Shown here: in pieces, positions 10,446-21,640 of the stretch | How positions within the stretch are numbered: the first letter of the stretch is position 1 | Layout: each line of letters starts with the position of its first letter | NCBI GenBank assembly: GCA_030998225.1 | Contig: JAPYXD010000608.1 | Location: 7,160,501 to 7,224,500, forward strand | DNA: 64,000 nt | Reading direction: 5' to 3' | Source of the DNA: Diplolepis rosae | Lineage: Eukaryota > Arthropoda > Insecta > Hymenoptera > Diplolepididae | Made by a program: the position numbers and the translations under genes | Notes under the pieces: generated by a model | Seen by the model: only the letters and a program-made list of their open reading frames with translations | The model's database searches: none | What the model was told of the DNA's origin: nothing

Positions 10446-10454
10446 TTTATTGGC

Positions 10455-10880
10455 AGGGCCGGTCAATCTCTAATGGATGAGGTGTCTGCGTAGCTTAGTT
10501 CATGTGCAAAGTTGTACGCGGCGCTAGTTTTTGCAAGCGGGCGGAGTGCGGCAAGTTCCGTCATTGTTATTTACAAGTGATTACAAGTATTTAACAATTC
10601 ATTGTGCGTTATTATGGATAAAAAAACGTAATTCAGTGTGCTGTTCGTAGGTGTATACCACTAAAAAGCGTCAGAAGGAAAGTGTGACCATTCATCGGTT
10701 TCCGAAGATAAGATATGCTGGACAACGATGGATAGAAGCTTGTATGAACCCTTGTCGAGGTTAGAATACCTACAAGTAGTGGAAGGGCAATATTCTGTTT
10801 GTCATAGACATTTCGATGAATATTATTACTAACAAAAGAGAAATGGTGTCTTTCAAAATGTGATCAGTTTTTATCTTCTC
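10455..10880 (+). pseudogene. THAP-domain exon on the strand opposite the P-type transposase
   Basis: After a leader with an ATG at 10613, plus-strand frames show the C2CH THAP signature with small frameshifts: CAVRRC (C-x2-4-C, about 10640), VTIHRFPK (about 10687), WIEACMN, and YSVCHRHF (C-x2-H, about 10800). THAP domains are the site-specific DNA-binding domains of P-type transposases. This one points away from the adjacent P-type catalytic exons. It may be an inverted part of the same element or a second P-type copy. The sequence CAGGGCCGGT at 10456 could be a terminus but has no partner. Confidence 0.6.
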
Positions 10881-11281
10881 TGCCATTTCCCAAATTTTAG
10901 AAACAAAATGTTATGTACTTTAGACACAAACATGTATAAACTTAAAACAATAAAATTTGCTAATTTCCTAACTATCACATGCTTTTAAGGTTCGCAGATC
11001 GTTGCATAGGAAAATTTTCTGTATATTTTCTGGAAATAAAAATACGGATTACAGATATTTTTTATTTTTACTTATTACGAAAGAACCAAGATTTAATGCA
11101 AAATTGTGACTTGAAAGATTTGATCAATTGATTTGATCGAAATTAAAGATTCAATGTAAAATTCTCACTCTTGAATTACATTTGCACAATTTTACATTAA
11201 ATCTTCAATTTCGTCATATAGGTTTAGTTTCGTCGGTCTTACGTTCAATAAATTAATATTCTTTAAAAGCTCCTTCATTCT
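10881..11281. other. AT-rich stretch, no gene seen
   Basis: Contains only short imperfect inverted repeats around GATTCAATGTAAAATT (11090-11200). No ORF or RNA gene supported. Confidence 0.4.
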
Positions 11282-12511
11282 CAGATAACAATCGTGCGAG
11301 ACACGTTACCCGCACAGCATGCGAGGAACATGGTGCGTGCACTGTGCGGTACATATGCATCGCATTTTGTGGCAGGCACGTACGTGGGAGGCATATGTCT
11401 CGCACTTTGTAATATGCATCTGTTTATATATATATTAAATATTATTGATATAAGACCTTTTTTGATAATAAAAATGTTAATTTGTGTTAATAATGTAAAT
11501 AATATTGTATTTATTTTATTTATTTATTTAATATTAATAATAATTAAATAACTAATGTTAATAATTTTCTGCAGAGAAAAGGAAATATGAAAAATTCCTG
11601 GAATATAAATTTAAATTTTGTAAGTATATTTTTAGTTTACCAATATCGACAGGCTTATTTAAATATCTAATGTTCACAAGTTAGACATTTTATAACTAAA
11701 GTTTAAGTTACTTTTACTATTTCTTAAATGTTTTTCAATTTATTTTATCTCATTATAATATTCCCGCGTGATCACATGATTGGAATAAACTTCAACATGG
11801 CGTTTCTTACTCTTGGTTAGGCTAGGTCGTTCATAATCAGTTTTTTTCACGTCATTTTCATGATCATAGTTTTAGTGCATTCAGTGGACTCAGTGTGCGT
11901 AAGGCAATTAATATTTATTCTTAAAGTTTGTTAGTCTGACACGTGGTTTTTCTTATTTTAAAAGTACAAGCCACAATGTAAAGTTGACCACGCGTTGACC
12001 GGAATCACTAAATGACTCTAATAATATAAGAAAATGTACATTTTGTTCAGTATTAAAAATATTTTGCTGTTCATTGTGATACAACTGTAAGTTGAATACT
12101 TATTATATTTCAAATGTATAACTGTACTAATATAGGAAACTACTTATTTATCGGCACTAAAAAAATGTTCGCGTTCGTCGTTATTTAAGTATATTGAACA
12201 CTTTATACATTGTTTATTGAGATTTATTGGATATGTAACAAACATTTATCCATTGCCCGTATGTATAATATCGGTTTTCAACTTTAAATATAATGTTTTC
12301 AAGTACATTATGTATTTTTATTTCTTATTATGTTTAATATTTTGGATATAATTTTAAATTATATGAGACGCATAAAGCTCGCTTTTTACAGTCACGAATG
12401 CGAACTTCACTACGTGCCGGCGATATGCGTCGCATATGATGACGCATCCGCGTGGCGTGGTGAACGCACGCGTGATGCATAATCCGCACTGTACGCGCAC
12501 ATTGTTATCTG
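11282..12511. mobile_element. 1.2-kb TIR element (CAGATAACAA ends), non-coding
   Basis: Left end CAGATAACAATCGTGCG (11282) pairs with the right end CGCGCACATTGTTATCTG (to 12511). Both ends carry GC-rich, palindrome-rich subterminal DNA with repeated CATATGCGTCGCAT-like motifs, unlike the AT-rich core. No TSD is evident and no transposase is encoded, so it is a non-autonomous DNA transposon of unknown superfamily. It abuts the Penelope-like tail. Confidence 0.6.
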
Positions 12512-12946
12512 GGTTATATTTATTTTTTTTTAAAATTCTCCAACGTTTCGACCTTACTGCACACGCAGAAAAAAGAAAGACAAAATTTACTAAGCAGGAA
12601 CAGTAAATGATTTTAAGTAAATGTAACAGTAAAAACTGTTAACATAGCTGGAAAGAAATGTCGGAATTACTGAGCGTTTCGTAAATCTCATAGTAAAATG
12701 AATGTAAATCTAACTGTCACTTGTGAGTTAAAAATACCTTTATCATATGTATTTAATCCAGGATGATAAGTACCATTCACTGGAACTGAATTACAATACT
12801 AGTATAGTACACATTAACGAAAGATCAGTAGATTTTACCGATCTGGATGTTTCGCTTAACTCGCGCACATGTCACGAAAACATAACCTTCATGTGTAAAT
12901 CATGTGTGCCGGCAACGCTGGGTGTAAACAAAGGAATTTCCAACTG

Positions 12947-13749
12947 CACTGAGAAAAACGGATCATAAAACGTGGATGTTAAAAGTAAGGATTTTATTCG
13001 GTAACATAAAATATGTTAAAGCGTATGATATATTATGATTACTAAGTTTCCTAAAAATAAATTTAATAAGTCGAACAATGAATATTATAACCTAGAAACT
13101 ATATTTGAAAAATTCATATTATGAATATGAACTTGCCAGAAACCTTGCGACGAGCAGCAAAAATCAAAACATTTATTCTCGGTTTTTCATATAATTCGTT
13201 TCAGAATGTCGTCTGAGTGCTTCCGACGTTATCCGAATAGCTTCGTAGACTCGAATCCAAGTCTGCCCAACTCAGTATTTGCTTATAAGCGACATTTATT
13301 TCGGAATATGGCACGCGAGAATAGCCGAGAGGCTTTAGGCGTTAGGAATGCGTTTAGTTCATGTAGATATAGGTAGAGTTAGAGGGTTCGAACCCAAAAG
13401 CGATTCTGAAATTTAATTTCAAGCGTATGAGATTGTAAATACTGTAGCATTGTGTACTTAAATATGTGAACATAAATGAAGTATGATAATAATACTTGTG
13501 TATGTGTTCCCACTGAAACCTCCCCTCTTCTGAGTGCCAAAGCTCTCCCCTCTATCTTTCTTTTGTTTTGCACGCCTTAAATCTGGTATGTTTCAGTTCA
13601 TAATCCAAGATATTATCCGATACTATCTTTTTTTTAACATCTACAGATTATGGTTTTAATAATCTAGATCGCTGTCCCATAGTTAATAGTCCAAGATTAT
13701 ACCCGGTAACATATTTTTCATTACTGTTTACAATCCATTTTTTTCAGTG
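12947..13749. mobile_element. TIR element J1 (CACTGAGAAAAACGGATC ends), 803 bp
   Basis: Left CACTGAGAAAAACGGATC and right ending TCCATTTTTTTCAGTG are inverted partners (about 20 of 23 match); TG lies on both sides (12945-12946, 13750-13751). The right subterminal DNA (ATCTACAGATTATGG, CTGTCCCATAGTTAA) resembles the right arm of J2 (34543-36900: ATCTACAGATAC, CTGTCCTATAGTTAA), so both belong to one family. No transposase. Confidence 0.65.
13312..13404 (+). repeat. tRNA-Ser/Leu-like relic with A and B boxes
   Basis: ATAGCCGAGAGGCTTTAGGCG matches the A-box region of type-II tRNAs and GGGTTCGAACCC (13384-13395) is a perfect B box, spaced as in long-variable-arm tRNAs. The acceptor stem does not pair well, so it is probably a SINE head or pseudo-tRNA inside element J1 rather than a working tRNA. 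Confidence 0.35.
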
Positions 13750-14436
13750 TGCAAAGAAAGTAGCCAAAACAAAAGAACCGTGTTATCCGAAACGAACTCA
13801 TTCGTGATCCTCGTGGATGCTCAGGGACACACTTCGAAGTTTTTCGCTTTTTGTGTGCTAATTTGGTTTAAAAAAGATGGATGACTTCGTTTCACATATT
13901 CTGAACCAGCGAGGCCTTAATATAAATGTACGGCTTATCATATGCTACTTTCACTAGGAAAAATCGGTAAAGCTACTGTCTTATAAGTAACTCTGACATT
14001 CGACAAACGAATAAAAGACAAACGTAAAGAGCACTAAGATTTTGATAAACTATACCGTTACAGTAAGTTACATTCTCTCACACGCTATGAAAATGTAACA
14101 GAATAATAAGAATTTGTAATATTTAGAAACAGTGTAGGATAGCAGTTGGCTCGGTGCAATTTACTGATTCGCAAGTCAGTACCACTTATGTATTCGTATT
14201 TGTAAGTACCAAATCTGATTACAGTTACTTGTTCAGCCTAGTAACATTCAGTTAACTGGCCAGTTTTCCATATAAGTACTTGGAAATTAAGTAAAATTTA
14301 CCTGATTTTCAGTATATTATACGGAACTTTTTTCTGCGTGCAGGTCTTTTTCAAGGAATATATCTGTCACTAAAAATTGAACAAATCAATATACAATCTA
14401 ATTTCTATTTACAAAGTGAACTATTTTATGGTGTTT

Positions 14437-15900
14437 TCATATAAATAAGTACTTACATGAATTATAAAAACGAGAAAACACATAAAGATTCAGTCTTCTT
14501 ATTGAAATTGTCATTAAAATTAAAGCCTCAAAGATTGAGGGCTTCAATAATTTAAAATTACATTGTAATATGGTGCGTACAATCCGGTGAAGCAACGCAA
14601 ACTGTAGAATACTATGGTAAATTTGAGTTATATTCATAATTTCAGTCTTTAAATTTATTGAAATATTAATATTTTTATTGATATAAATTGATTCAATAAT
14701 TTTTCTTTTATACTTATTGCATTCTCTAGCTGAAATTTTAATATTATTAAAGTCAAAGAAATGATTGTAAGCCCAAGAATGTCGAGATAAGCCTGTATTC
14801 AAATTTTCAAGTCTACAATCTCTTTTATGCTCATAAATTCTATTTCTTAATCTCCTGGCAGTTTCAACAATGTAGACTTCATCGTATCCAGTGCATTTTA
14901 TAAGGTAAACTACGTTGGATAGATTTTTAATTTTATCAGAATCTTTATTGTTATTTAACAATTTTCCCAAAGTGTGTTTATTATTGAAATAGACATCAAT
15001 ATGGAATTTTTTTAACCATCTCCTAAGTCTTTCATAAAGACCTTGGATGTAAGGTAAAGTAACTTTAATTTTAGTTTTTTTATATTTTTCCAACCATTTC
15101 ATTTTCTTTTTATCTTTAGATGAAGTATTGTATATTTCATAAACACGTTCTTTAATGACACTCTATCAACGGTAGTGGATAACTATTCAATTGTAAAATA
15201 ACTTTTATTTCATCTAAATTTTTTCTTCTATATTTGATGTCACTTAATTTAATACATTTATCAACTAAACCTTTTATTAAACCAATCTTCTGACTAAATA
15301 AATGATGAGATTCATAATTTAAATAGCAACCAGACCAAGTAGGTTTTTCAAACCAGTTTGTAATTGAAGAACCATTACTATGTTTTATAATCTCTAATTC
15401 TAAGAAGTTTAAGGTATTGTTTTCTTCCTTTTCGAATGGAAATCCAATGGATTTCTCAATACTGTTGAAAACATCAAAAATCTCTGCAATTTTATCTGTC
15501 GAGACAATCGTAAGTATATCATCCACATAACGTTTATAGAGAATAAGTTTAAAGGATAATAACACTGTTCTAACAGCAATTAAAATCTCATTTTTAGAAA
15601 TCCTTGTTAAATTTGTATGTAAATTTAATTTCTCCTCTATGCAATCCAAAGCTAAATCCAGAGGAATGTTATCAAATAAAGAAACCACATCTAAAGATAG
15701 CAATGAATGAGTTGAAGGTACTTTAATATTAGTAATTATATCTTTTAGTTCCCAACCATTTTTGTAAATGAGTCAGTATTTCCGGAAACTGGTTTTAAAA
15801 TATTAGACAAATATTTAGCCAAATTATAAGTTGGTGATCCAATTGAGGAAACAATCAATCTCTAGTTCAAACCTGGTTTGTATACCTTCAGGAGCGCATA
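14437..15900 (-). pseudogene. Penelope-type reverse transcriptase with GIY-YIG endonuclease
   Basis: Minus-strand reading. About 15900-15700 encodes HKPGLK-like then RLIVSSIGSPTYNLAKYLS with stops. 15703-15152 encodes LLSLDVVSLFDNIPLDLAL, a deletion replacing the GTPMGSPLSP-type region, then YKRYVDDILTIV with the catalytic YVDD, and FLELEI. After a break near 15150, 15102-14437 encodes LKKFHIDVYFNN and the GIY-YIG domain: VVYLIKCTGYDEVYIVETARRLRNRIYEHK. In this domain the usual YIG is YIV. PLEs replicate by target-primed reverse transcription and are known at telomeres and inside chromosomes. The copy is inactive. Confidence 0.85.
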
Positions 15901-16019
15901 AGCTTTAGCCACTACACTACTATGGGATATAATAATATAACGGTCAAAGAAAGGAAGGACACTCATTACTGTTTATGATTAATAATCTTCAATTTTGTTT
16001 TAATTATATATATTATATA

Positions 16020-16400
16020 ATGTTGTATATTCCGTTACAGAGGAATACAATGTAGAAATTGAACTGCGCATGCGCATTATAGTCTTACAGCGGAACGCAA
16101 TCTATTTCTTATTCTTCTTCTTCTCACTTCTTCTTCGTACAGCATTAGCACTGACTACTACACAAGACCGATAAAATCAAAATGGCCGGACTAGTCGCCA
16201 ATTTGCGCCCGCTTCGTACAACTAACGCAGCAAACAACTACAATAAGTAGGATTCGTCTCGGCTTTGTCTCGACTTCTTCCCGGCTTTGCCTCAGCTATG
16301 TCTCGGCTACGCCTTGGCTTCGATCTCCTGCGAACATTGTCGCTCGTCACGCAATAACCCTCATTCTGCGCCTGGGCACGTAATGTACTATTCTAACATA
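16020..16400 (+). repeat. F/G repeat modules, degenerate copy
   Basis: Carries GAACTGCGCATGCGC (16059), a (TTC)n-like run, AAATCAAAATGGCCGG (16177), a CGGCTTTGTCTCG-type degenerate iteration (16255-16330) and the F end GTAATGTACTATT (16381). The same blocks occur at 37885-39002 and 54330-56105. Confidence 0.65.
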
Positions 16401-16599
16401 AAACTGAGAATGTAAATTTTAAACTTGAATTTTATGTTAATCTTTTCTTAATAGAATATATCTTTCTTACTGAAAATGTTTTAAATATACTAAATTGATT
16501 AGATGTATGGAAATTTAAATAGAAAAATATATATTGATTCAAATATTGAACATTTATTGGCATCAAATTTTACTAAAAGTTTGAAATTGTCGTCTGCTT

Positions 16600-16960
16600 C
16601 GCGCCTCTTTTGTGCGGAGTCCAGAGAAATACAATTCTCAATTTCGACTCGATATCCGAAATACCGAAAGCGTGAAATCTAAAAATAGCATTGCAAGGAG
16701 GAAGCGAGGAGAAAAAGGAGAAGTGGGACGAGCCGTTTTCGCGTGCAAGAGCGACGAGGAAGAAAGAGAGGCAGCGCGCGCCACCGCCTTTCCCTACTCC
16801 CTTCTCACTGACAGGAGTTGCTTCTGTAGTTGTGACTGCGTCGGTATCAGATCTGTGCACACTGATCCAGTGTAGTGGCGCAGGAGCACCAGAGGTAGAG
16901 CAGCATTTCTACCAAATTTTTTTCCGTGTAGTTGTAAAAAGTTATAAGGAAGAAGCTTGT
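16600..16960 (+). repeat. Possible gypsy LTR end and primer-binding site
   Basis: GC-richer block ending ...CACTGATCCAGTGTAG then TGGCGCAGGAGC (from 16874), like the TGGCGCAG primer-binding sites next to some insect gypsy LTRs. Gypsy pol remnants follow at 17100. A second LTR was not found, so the boundary is unproven. No gene here despite short ORFs. Confidence 0.3.
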
Positions 16961-17099
16961 TAGAAACTTGGAATGAAAATCAGTAACATTGTCAGTCACA
17001 AAAGCAAATTTAGAAGATTTTGAAGAACCAGAGTATAAAAAATCAATTTAAAATATTTTAAACAAGTAAATAATGACGATTTTTGAAACAAAATATTAA

Positions 17100-18125
17100 A
17101 TTACTTTTCAAGAGTGGACAATCCTTGGATTAACTTATGCAAATCTTATAATGAAATAGACGAAGGCAAAGTAGAATGTATTAAAAAACTTCATCGATCA
17201 CGCCATTTGAATCTGGACAAATACAAACGTAGAAAAATTAATTAATAATAATTCTGACAGATTTCAAATCCCAGGAAAGTCACTGGAAACTAGTTACGTA
17301 TTACTATATTTGATTCTAACTGTAGATGATTCTCAGAGAATAGTTCTTGATATCCGTCAATGAAATAAAAAGACAATTGGAGATTCATATCCTCTACCTA
17401 ATATAAACGATATACTTGATTCTCTAGGATCAGCGAAATATTTTTCAGTGTTTGATTTAACTACCCGTTTCCACCATATAAAAATAGACCCCCAACGACT
17501 CTCATAAAACCGCAGCATCTATACCTCACGGTAATTGCAAATTTGATAGGATGCCCTTCGTTTCTAAAACAGTGCCAGCTACGTTTCAAAGATTAATGGA
17601 TTAGCATTAACTGAATTAATCGGAACGGAACATTTTGTATACTTTGATGACAGTTATATACACAAACACCCTAGAAGAGCACGAAATTAAATTAAACAAT
17701 CCAGTAGTAAGACTCAGAAAAGCAAATCTTCATTTAAAATCGGACAAATACGGAATATTACGACCCGAAGTAGGATATTTAGGTCATACGATTGATAAAA
17801 ATGGAGTCAGTCCAGATCCAAGAAAGATAACAGCTGTAATTCAAGCCCTTTAAAACAACTTCTAAAAAAATATTCCTTTTAATTGGACTGAAAAACAAAA
17901 AGCAACTTTCGATGTTTCAAAAGCAAAATTACATAAAGAATCGCTCTTACAAAGATCTGATTTTTCTCAACCTTTTATAACATACAAATAACAGATGTCT
18001 GAGGATTTGCAATAGGGGGTGTTTCATCACAAGGAAAAGTAGATAAAGATAATCTAATAGCATATGCTTCACGTAGTCTAAGTGATGCTGAGAAAAAATA
18101 TGTTCATGAATAGAATAGAATAGAA
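17100..18125 (+). pseudogene. Ty3/gypsy pol relic (RT to RNase H)
   Basis: Plus-strand translation in shifting frames gives RIVLDIR, the T-I-G-D-x-YPLPNI motif, LGSAKYFSVFDL (catalytic Asp block), a PFVSKTVPATFQRLM-like block, and HFVYFDD (Y-x-DD). Then follow a frame with EHE...RLRKANLHLK and PEVGYLGHTIDKNGV (17635-17853), and after a deletion a GFAIGGVSSQGK RNase H block with AYASRSLSDAEKKY. The connection segment (GLAGYYR-type) is missing. Gag, protease and integrase are not seen. Long dead. Confidence 0.8.
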
Positions 18126-18359
18126 ATTTAATTGTGTCTTTTGAAAACATTAACCAATGTACTCTTCTTCCGGATTTGACCGTGGATGCTTTGCCCTTGC
18201 CTTTGAAGGGGGCAGGGGGGGGGAAGTCCCGAAATGTATTTAAATGTATTTAATACGCATAGGCAAGGTCTAGGAAAAATCTATGAAAAAACCATAAAAG
18301 ATCACTTTATCCCATTCTACTCTTGAAGAGATCACTAGCCAGCATTTAACGTAATAAAT

Positions 18360-20171
18360 AAAGAACTTCAAGGAACGGGAGTCCACCGAGCCATTTTTTT
18401 AAGCTTGGAAATAAAAAAAGTCACTGGGAGCCAAATCCGGTGAATGCGGTAAATGATGTAATAATTCGAATTATAATTCCATAATTTTGGCCATCGAAGC
18501 TGTGCAGGTGTGCACCCGTTCATTGTCTTGATGAAAGAGGATCTTTTACTTTTTCAAATAAGGACGTTTTTTCTTGATTTCTTCGCTGAACCGGCGCAAT
18601 AACGACGCATAATAAGCTTCAGTTATCGCTTGTCCTTTTCCCAAGTAATCACCTTGTTAGCCAATTTCACCGCCTTCGCCTTCTTCGGAGCCCGTTTGCC
18701 TTCAAAAACCCACTGTTTTGTCTGTTCCTTTGTTTCTGGAGTGTAGTAGTGTATCCATGTTTCGTCGAAAGTTATGTATCGACGTGGAAAATCGTTAGGA
18801 TTGCAACGGAAAAGCGTCAAAATAGACAATCATTTCGGGGGTAGTCACTTTTACTGGACGTCCCGAATGATGTTCATCTTTTGTGGATGTACGGCCGCAT
18901 TTAAACTCATTTACCCAATTGTAGACAGTTGTAAACACAGAAGGAGATGTACCATGAACTTCGTCCTACTCAACTTTGATCTCTTCCGGTGTTAAGCCTT
19001 TTAAATATAAGTATTTAACTACCACTCGAGACTTACTTTTTCCCATTTTTCAAAATACACAAATGTTTTTTGTTTCAATCGACAATAAAAATAAAACCAC
19101 GTGATGGATATAACAGAGACTTTAACAGCTGTCTAATGCGTAATGATGCTTACCCAGTAAGAAGGCTTGAATTGAATAGAATTTAAAATTTCACCGTTTA
19201 ACGTTAAAGTAGTGATTTTTTTATTTTACTTAATACCTGATTTTTCCCTGAAGTCTAATTCACATAGCGGGAATAGGTTTTTTGTAAATCTTAATTCTGT
19301 TCTATTCACAAAACGTACTATCATTTTTGTTAAATCCCATAAAGTAGAATATATTTTTATTTTGTTTAATTCGTTCTAGTTCCAACAAAGATTATCTATA
19401 TTATATTGTTTTGTATTCCGTTAAGAGGAATACGTTATAGGTTTATTTAATTCATTCCAGTTCTTGAAATCAATTAGTGTATGAAACTGCTTTTGATTCT
19501 TTTTTCTGGAATATAAATTTGAAACATTTAATTTGAACGAATTCTACTTTATATTAAGAAGAGATTGTGTACTTTTAATTCCAATATTTGAAATTTGTTT
19601 CGTAGGTATTTTATTCTTATGAATTCTAGGTACCAATGAAATGAACCTCATACATTTTAGAAAGTTATAAATAAATATATAAACAATTGAATATCTTTTA
19701 AACGTCAACTTGATAAGAAAGTGCTGGTTAAATAACAGTGAAAATATAACTTATTACAGAGGTTTAATAAAGAAACATGTTCACAGTATTTTTATCTTTC
19801 ACTCTCTCACCCTTTATTTCCAGTCATCAAAAAATTGAAATTATTATACAAAAATTTGGTTGCGTAACAAAAAATTTATTTTAATTCCACAAAGTAGAAT
19901 AAAATTGCTATTATTTCCTTCGCATTCTCGTATTTTTTGATTCCCTTTAATCCTTTTCTTTTCCTATGTTAATTAACATGAATTGGATTATGCTTTTTTT
20001 CTTTTACCACTAACAGAATAAGACACAAAGGAAAAATCAGGTATTAAATGGGATTAATTTTTTTAATCCTATTCAATTCAAGCCTTCTTACTGGGTATTG
20101 AAACCAAACAATTTTCCATAATACGAGCGCCATCTATTGGATTTTCTATGGATTTATTGAACGACCCTCGC
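18360..20171 (-). mobile_element. mariner relic (DETW type), interrupted by a TA-flanked element
   Basis: Minus-strand: MGKSKSRVVVKYLYLKGLTPEEI (about 19046), FKCGRTSTKDEHHSGRPVKVTTPEMI, a deletion, NDFPRRYITFDETWIHYYTPETKEQTKQWV, then AYYASLLRRF, KILFHQDN with the second Asp, and HSPDLAPSDFF with the third. Multiple stops. The 5' UTR and outer end GTCGTTCAATAAATCC-like (minus strand; plus ...GGATTTATTGAACGACCCTCG to about 20171) lie beyond an inserted element at 19153-20095. The left TIR was not found. Confidence 0.75.
19153..20095. mobile_element. TA-flanked TIR element (CCCAGTAAGAAGGCTTGAAT ends), 943 bp
   Basis: About 30-bp inverted ends CCCAGTAAGAAGGCTTGAAT... and ...ATTCAAGCCTTCTTACTGGG, flanked by TA (19151-19152 and 20096-20097). 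It is non-coding and holds an internal subpattern, repeated CATAAAGTAGAATATATTTT and CGTTCTAGTTCC-like lines. It sits inside the 5' UTR of the mariner relic. Confidence 0.75.
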
Positions 20172-20199
20172 ACCAAGCTTCTCTCTTTTTATTTTATTG

Positions 20200-20997
20200 T
20201 TCAAAAGTATAATTGAAATAATTGTATTGCTTACATAACCAATAATTGTTTAAATAAATTCCATTTGTTTTGATAAAAAATTATATTTTGTAAATAATTT
20301 ATTTAAAATTTGATTTATTTTTACTTGAGTTAGGCCTAAATCTTTTGTTACGGCATTGGTAGATTCTCATAAGCTATGAATAATTTTTGCAGTCACTATA
20401 TAAGAAAGTTCCAACTTTTATGTCTCAGAGTTGTAAGCAGGCGTGTGCGCCATATCGACGAGAGCGTATTCTTCTATATTTAAGTTCAGTACTAGGTTTA
20501 TGTATGTGAAGTTCTATGTTTAAGTGCATTTGTGATGAAAAATATGATTGTCTGCGACCGAATGGAGCATATATATTTGTATGCTGTTTATTTATGTATG
20601 TAATGGATGAGTAATGGTAGGCTTGAGACAAGAATTGTTTTTAACTCAAGAGTACCATACTATTGCCGGTTGAAGTCACATACTCCATGCTCACAGTTTA
20701 CCGAACTATCGTTTGAAGCTTCTCCGGCGTCAGTGATATATAGTACTTATACATTTAACGTGAAGCCACTCCAGTATATTGATGCCTTATCCTCGGCCAC
20801 GTTTTACCGGACTCTTAATTATTTTCTATGTAACGTTTATTATAATTCACGTTCGATGAACTGAGAACTTATCAAATTCATTTTACCCGACTAGGTTTTA
20901 AAATATGCTGAAATGTCTTCATGCCCTAAATTTAACCGACAGAGTCGAGTAAAATTTTTGGAATTATTTTTCTCCGTGTAAATATAACGCATTTGCA
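20200..20997 (-). repeat. D/K repeat copy (CACGGAGAAAAAT end), minus orientation
   Basis: Right end TTATTTTTCTCCGTG (to about 20993) is the inverse of CACGGAGAAAAATA. The internal lines CAGTCACTATATAAGAAAGT (20391), TACCCGACTAGG (20885) and AACCGACAGAGTCGAGTAAAA (20935) are shared with copies at 33640, 46370, 50275 and 62883. The short ORFs inside are not coding. It runs into AT-rich K DNA at its left. Confidence 0.7.
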
Positions 20998-20999
20998 GT

Positions 21000-21640
21000 C
21001 AGCAACGTTAATCTCTCGCCTATTTTAAATATAGACCACCAGTCTGGTTAAATTCGATATAAGATAGACCCTTTCTAATGATTATATAATTATTATTTAG
21101 AATTAATATCATTCTTATCAACTACAATATATTTCATTATGCTTTGATATGACGAAAAATAATGATAAAATAATTTAAAAAATAATGAAAGAATTTTTTT
21201 AAAGTAATAAAAATAAACATTTCTCAGATCAGCTTAAAATAATCTAAATGAAGCCGACTTCATAAAAATGAGTTAAAAATTTTTTTTTGATAATTTTCCA
21301 AAAATTGTGACTGAAAATGTTAATGAAAATCAGAAGGTATCAGAAGTTTTTCGGTTTGCTAAGTACAAATCCAAAGAAAAACTTCTAAAATTCAGAATAT
21401 TGGATCTAAAATGGTGATTCAACATTTAAAAAATAATTGAATTTTCATGAAACTTGGTTCCCACAGTAGTATGGTTATATAGACACAGTGCTGAAGACTG
21501 TGATATGTGATTCAACAATTTTACACATGAAACTAAATCTGAAAAATGATAGATTCGTAAACAAAATGTTTTAAAAATGTGCATATAAAATATTCCATAA
21601 AAAACAATAGAGTTAGAACCATGGTTGGAACCGGATAAAA
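21000..21640. other. AT-rich stretch, nothing recognised
   Basis: No ORF, RNA or clear repeat beyond A/T runs. Confidence 0.4.

Larger units (their letters stand above)
3049..10450 (-). mobile_element. P-superfamily (THAP9/P-element-like) transposon, decayed and interrupted by two other TEs
   Basis: Minus-strand blocks read in order like a P-type transposase: a basic coiled-coil block, a DEMS block, an SDGGSPNRK block, a HPLD...TPHLM block, a GLKFYR...NDLFDALN-like block, a TLKSTLDL...NQDSLE block, RFFGTIRLAGGTNDH, then a CxxC C-terminal region. Blocks are separated by introns with GT/AG ends. A mariner (7287-8397) lies in the intron between NQDSLE and RFFG. An R1-clade LINE (3090-6411) lies in the final exon. 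Several stops and frameshifts show the copy is dead. The outer ends were not found. Confidence 0.8.
12562..14340. mobile_element. TIR element with CACGCAGAAAAAAG ends, inserted in the PLE
   Basis: Inverted ends CACGCAGAAAAAAG (12562) and CTTTTTTCTGCGTG (to 14340); flanking CA on both sides (12560-12561 and 14341-14342). The PLE motif is restored exactly when the unit plus one CA is excised. It carries no long ORF and contains the nested element 12947-13749. The end sequence and 2-bp TSD resemble the families at 34543-36900 and 33640. Confidence 0.7.
12512..15960 (-). mobile_element. Penelope-like element (PLE), interrupted by a 1.8-kb TIR element
   Basis: Minus-strand RT and GIY-YIG coding DNA (14437-15900) is followed by AT-rich UTR and the motif CAACGTTTCGACCTTACTGC (12541-12560), whose continuation CAGGTCTTTTTCAAGG resumes at 14341. 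This motif class is common in PLE termini. The element between 12562 and 14340 therefore split the PLE. The 5' part of the PLE is missing beyond about 15960. Confidence 0.75.

Noticed and set aside
16573..16963. Three overlapping ORFs of 87-95 codons
   Set aside because: They overlap on both strands of a GC-rich LTR-like block; composition effect.
20607..20864. 85-codon frame inside the D repeat
   Set aside because: Other D copies do not preserve the frame.
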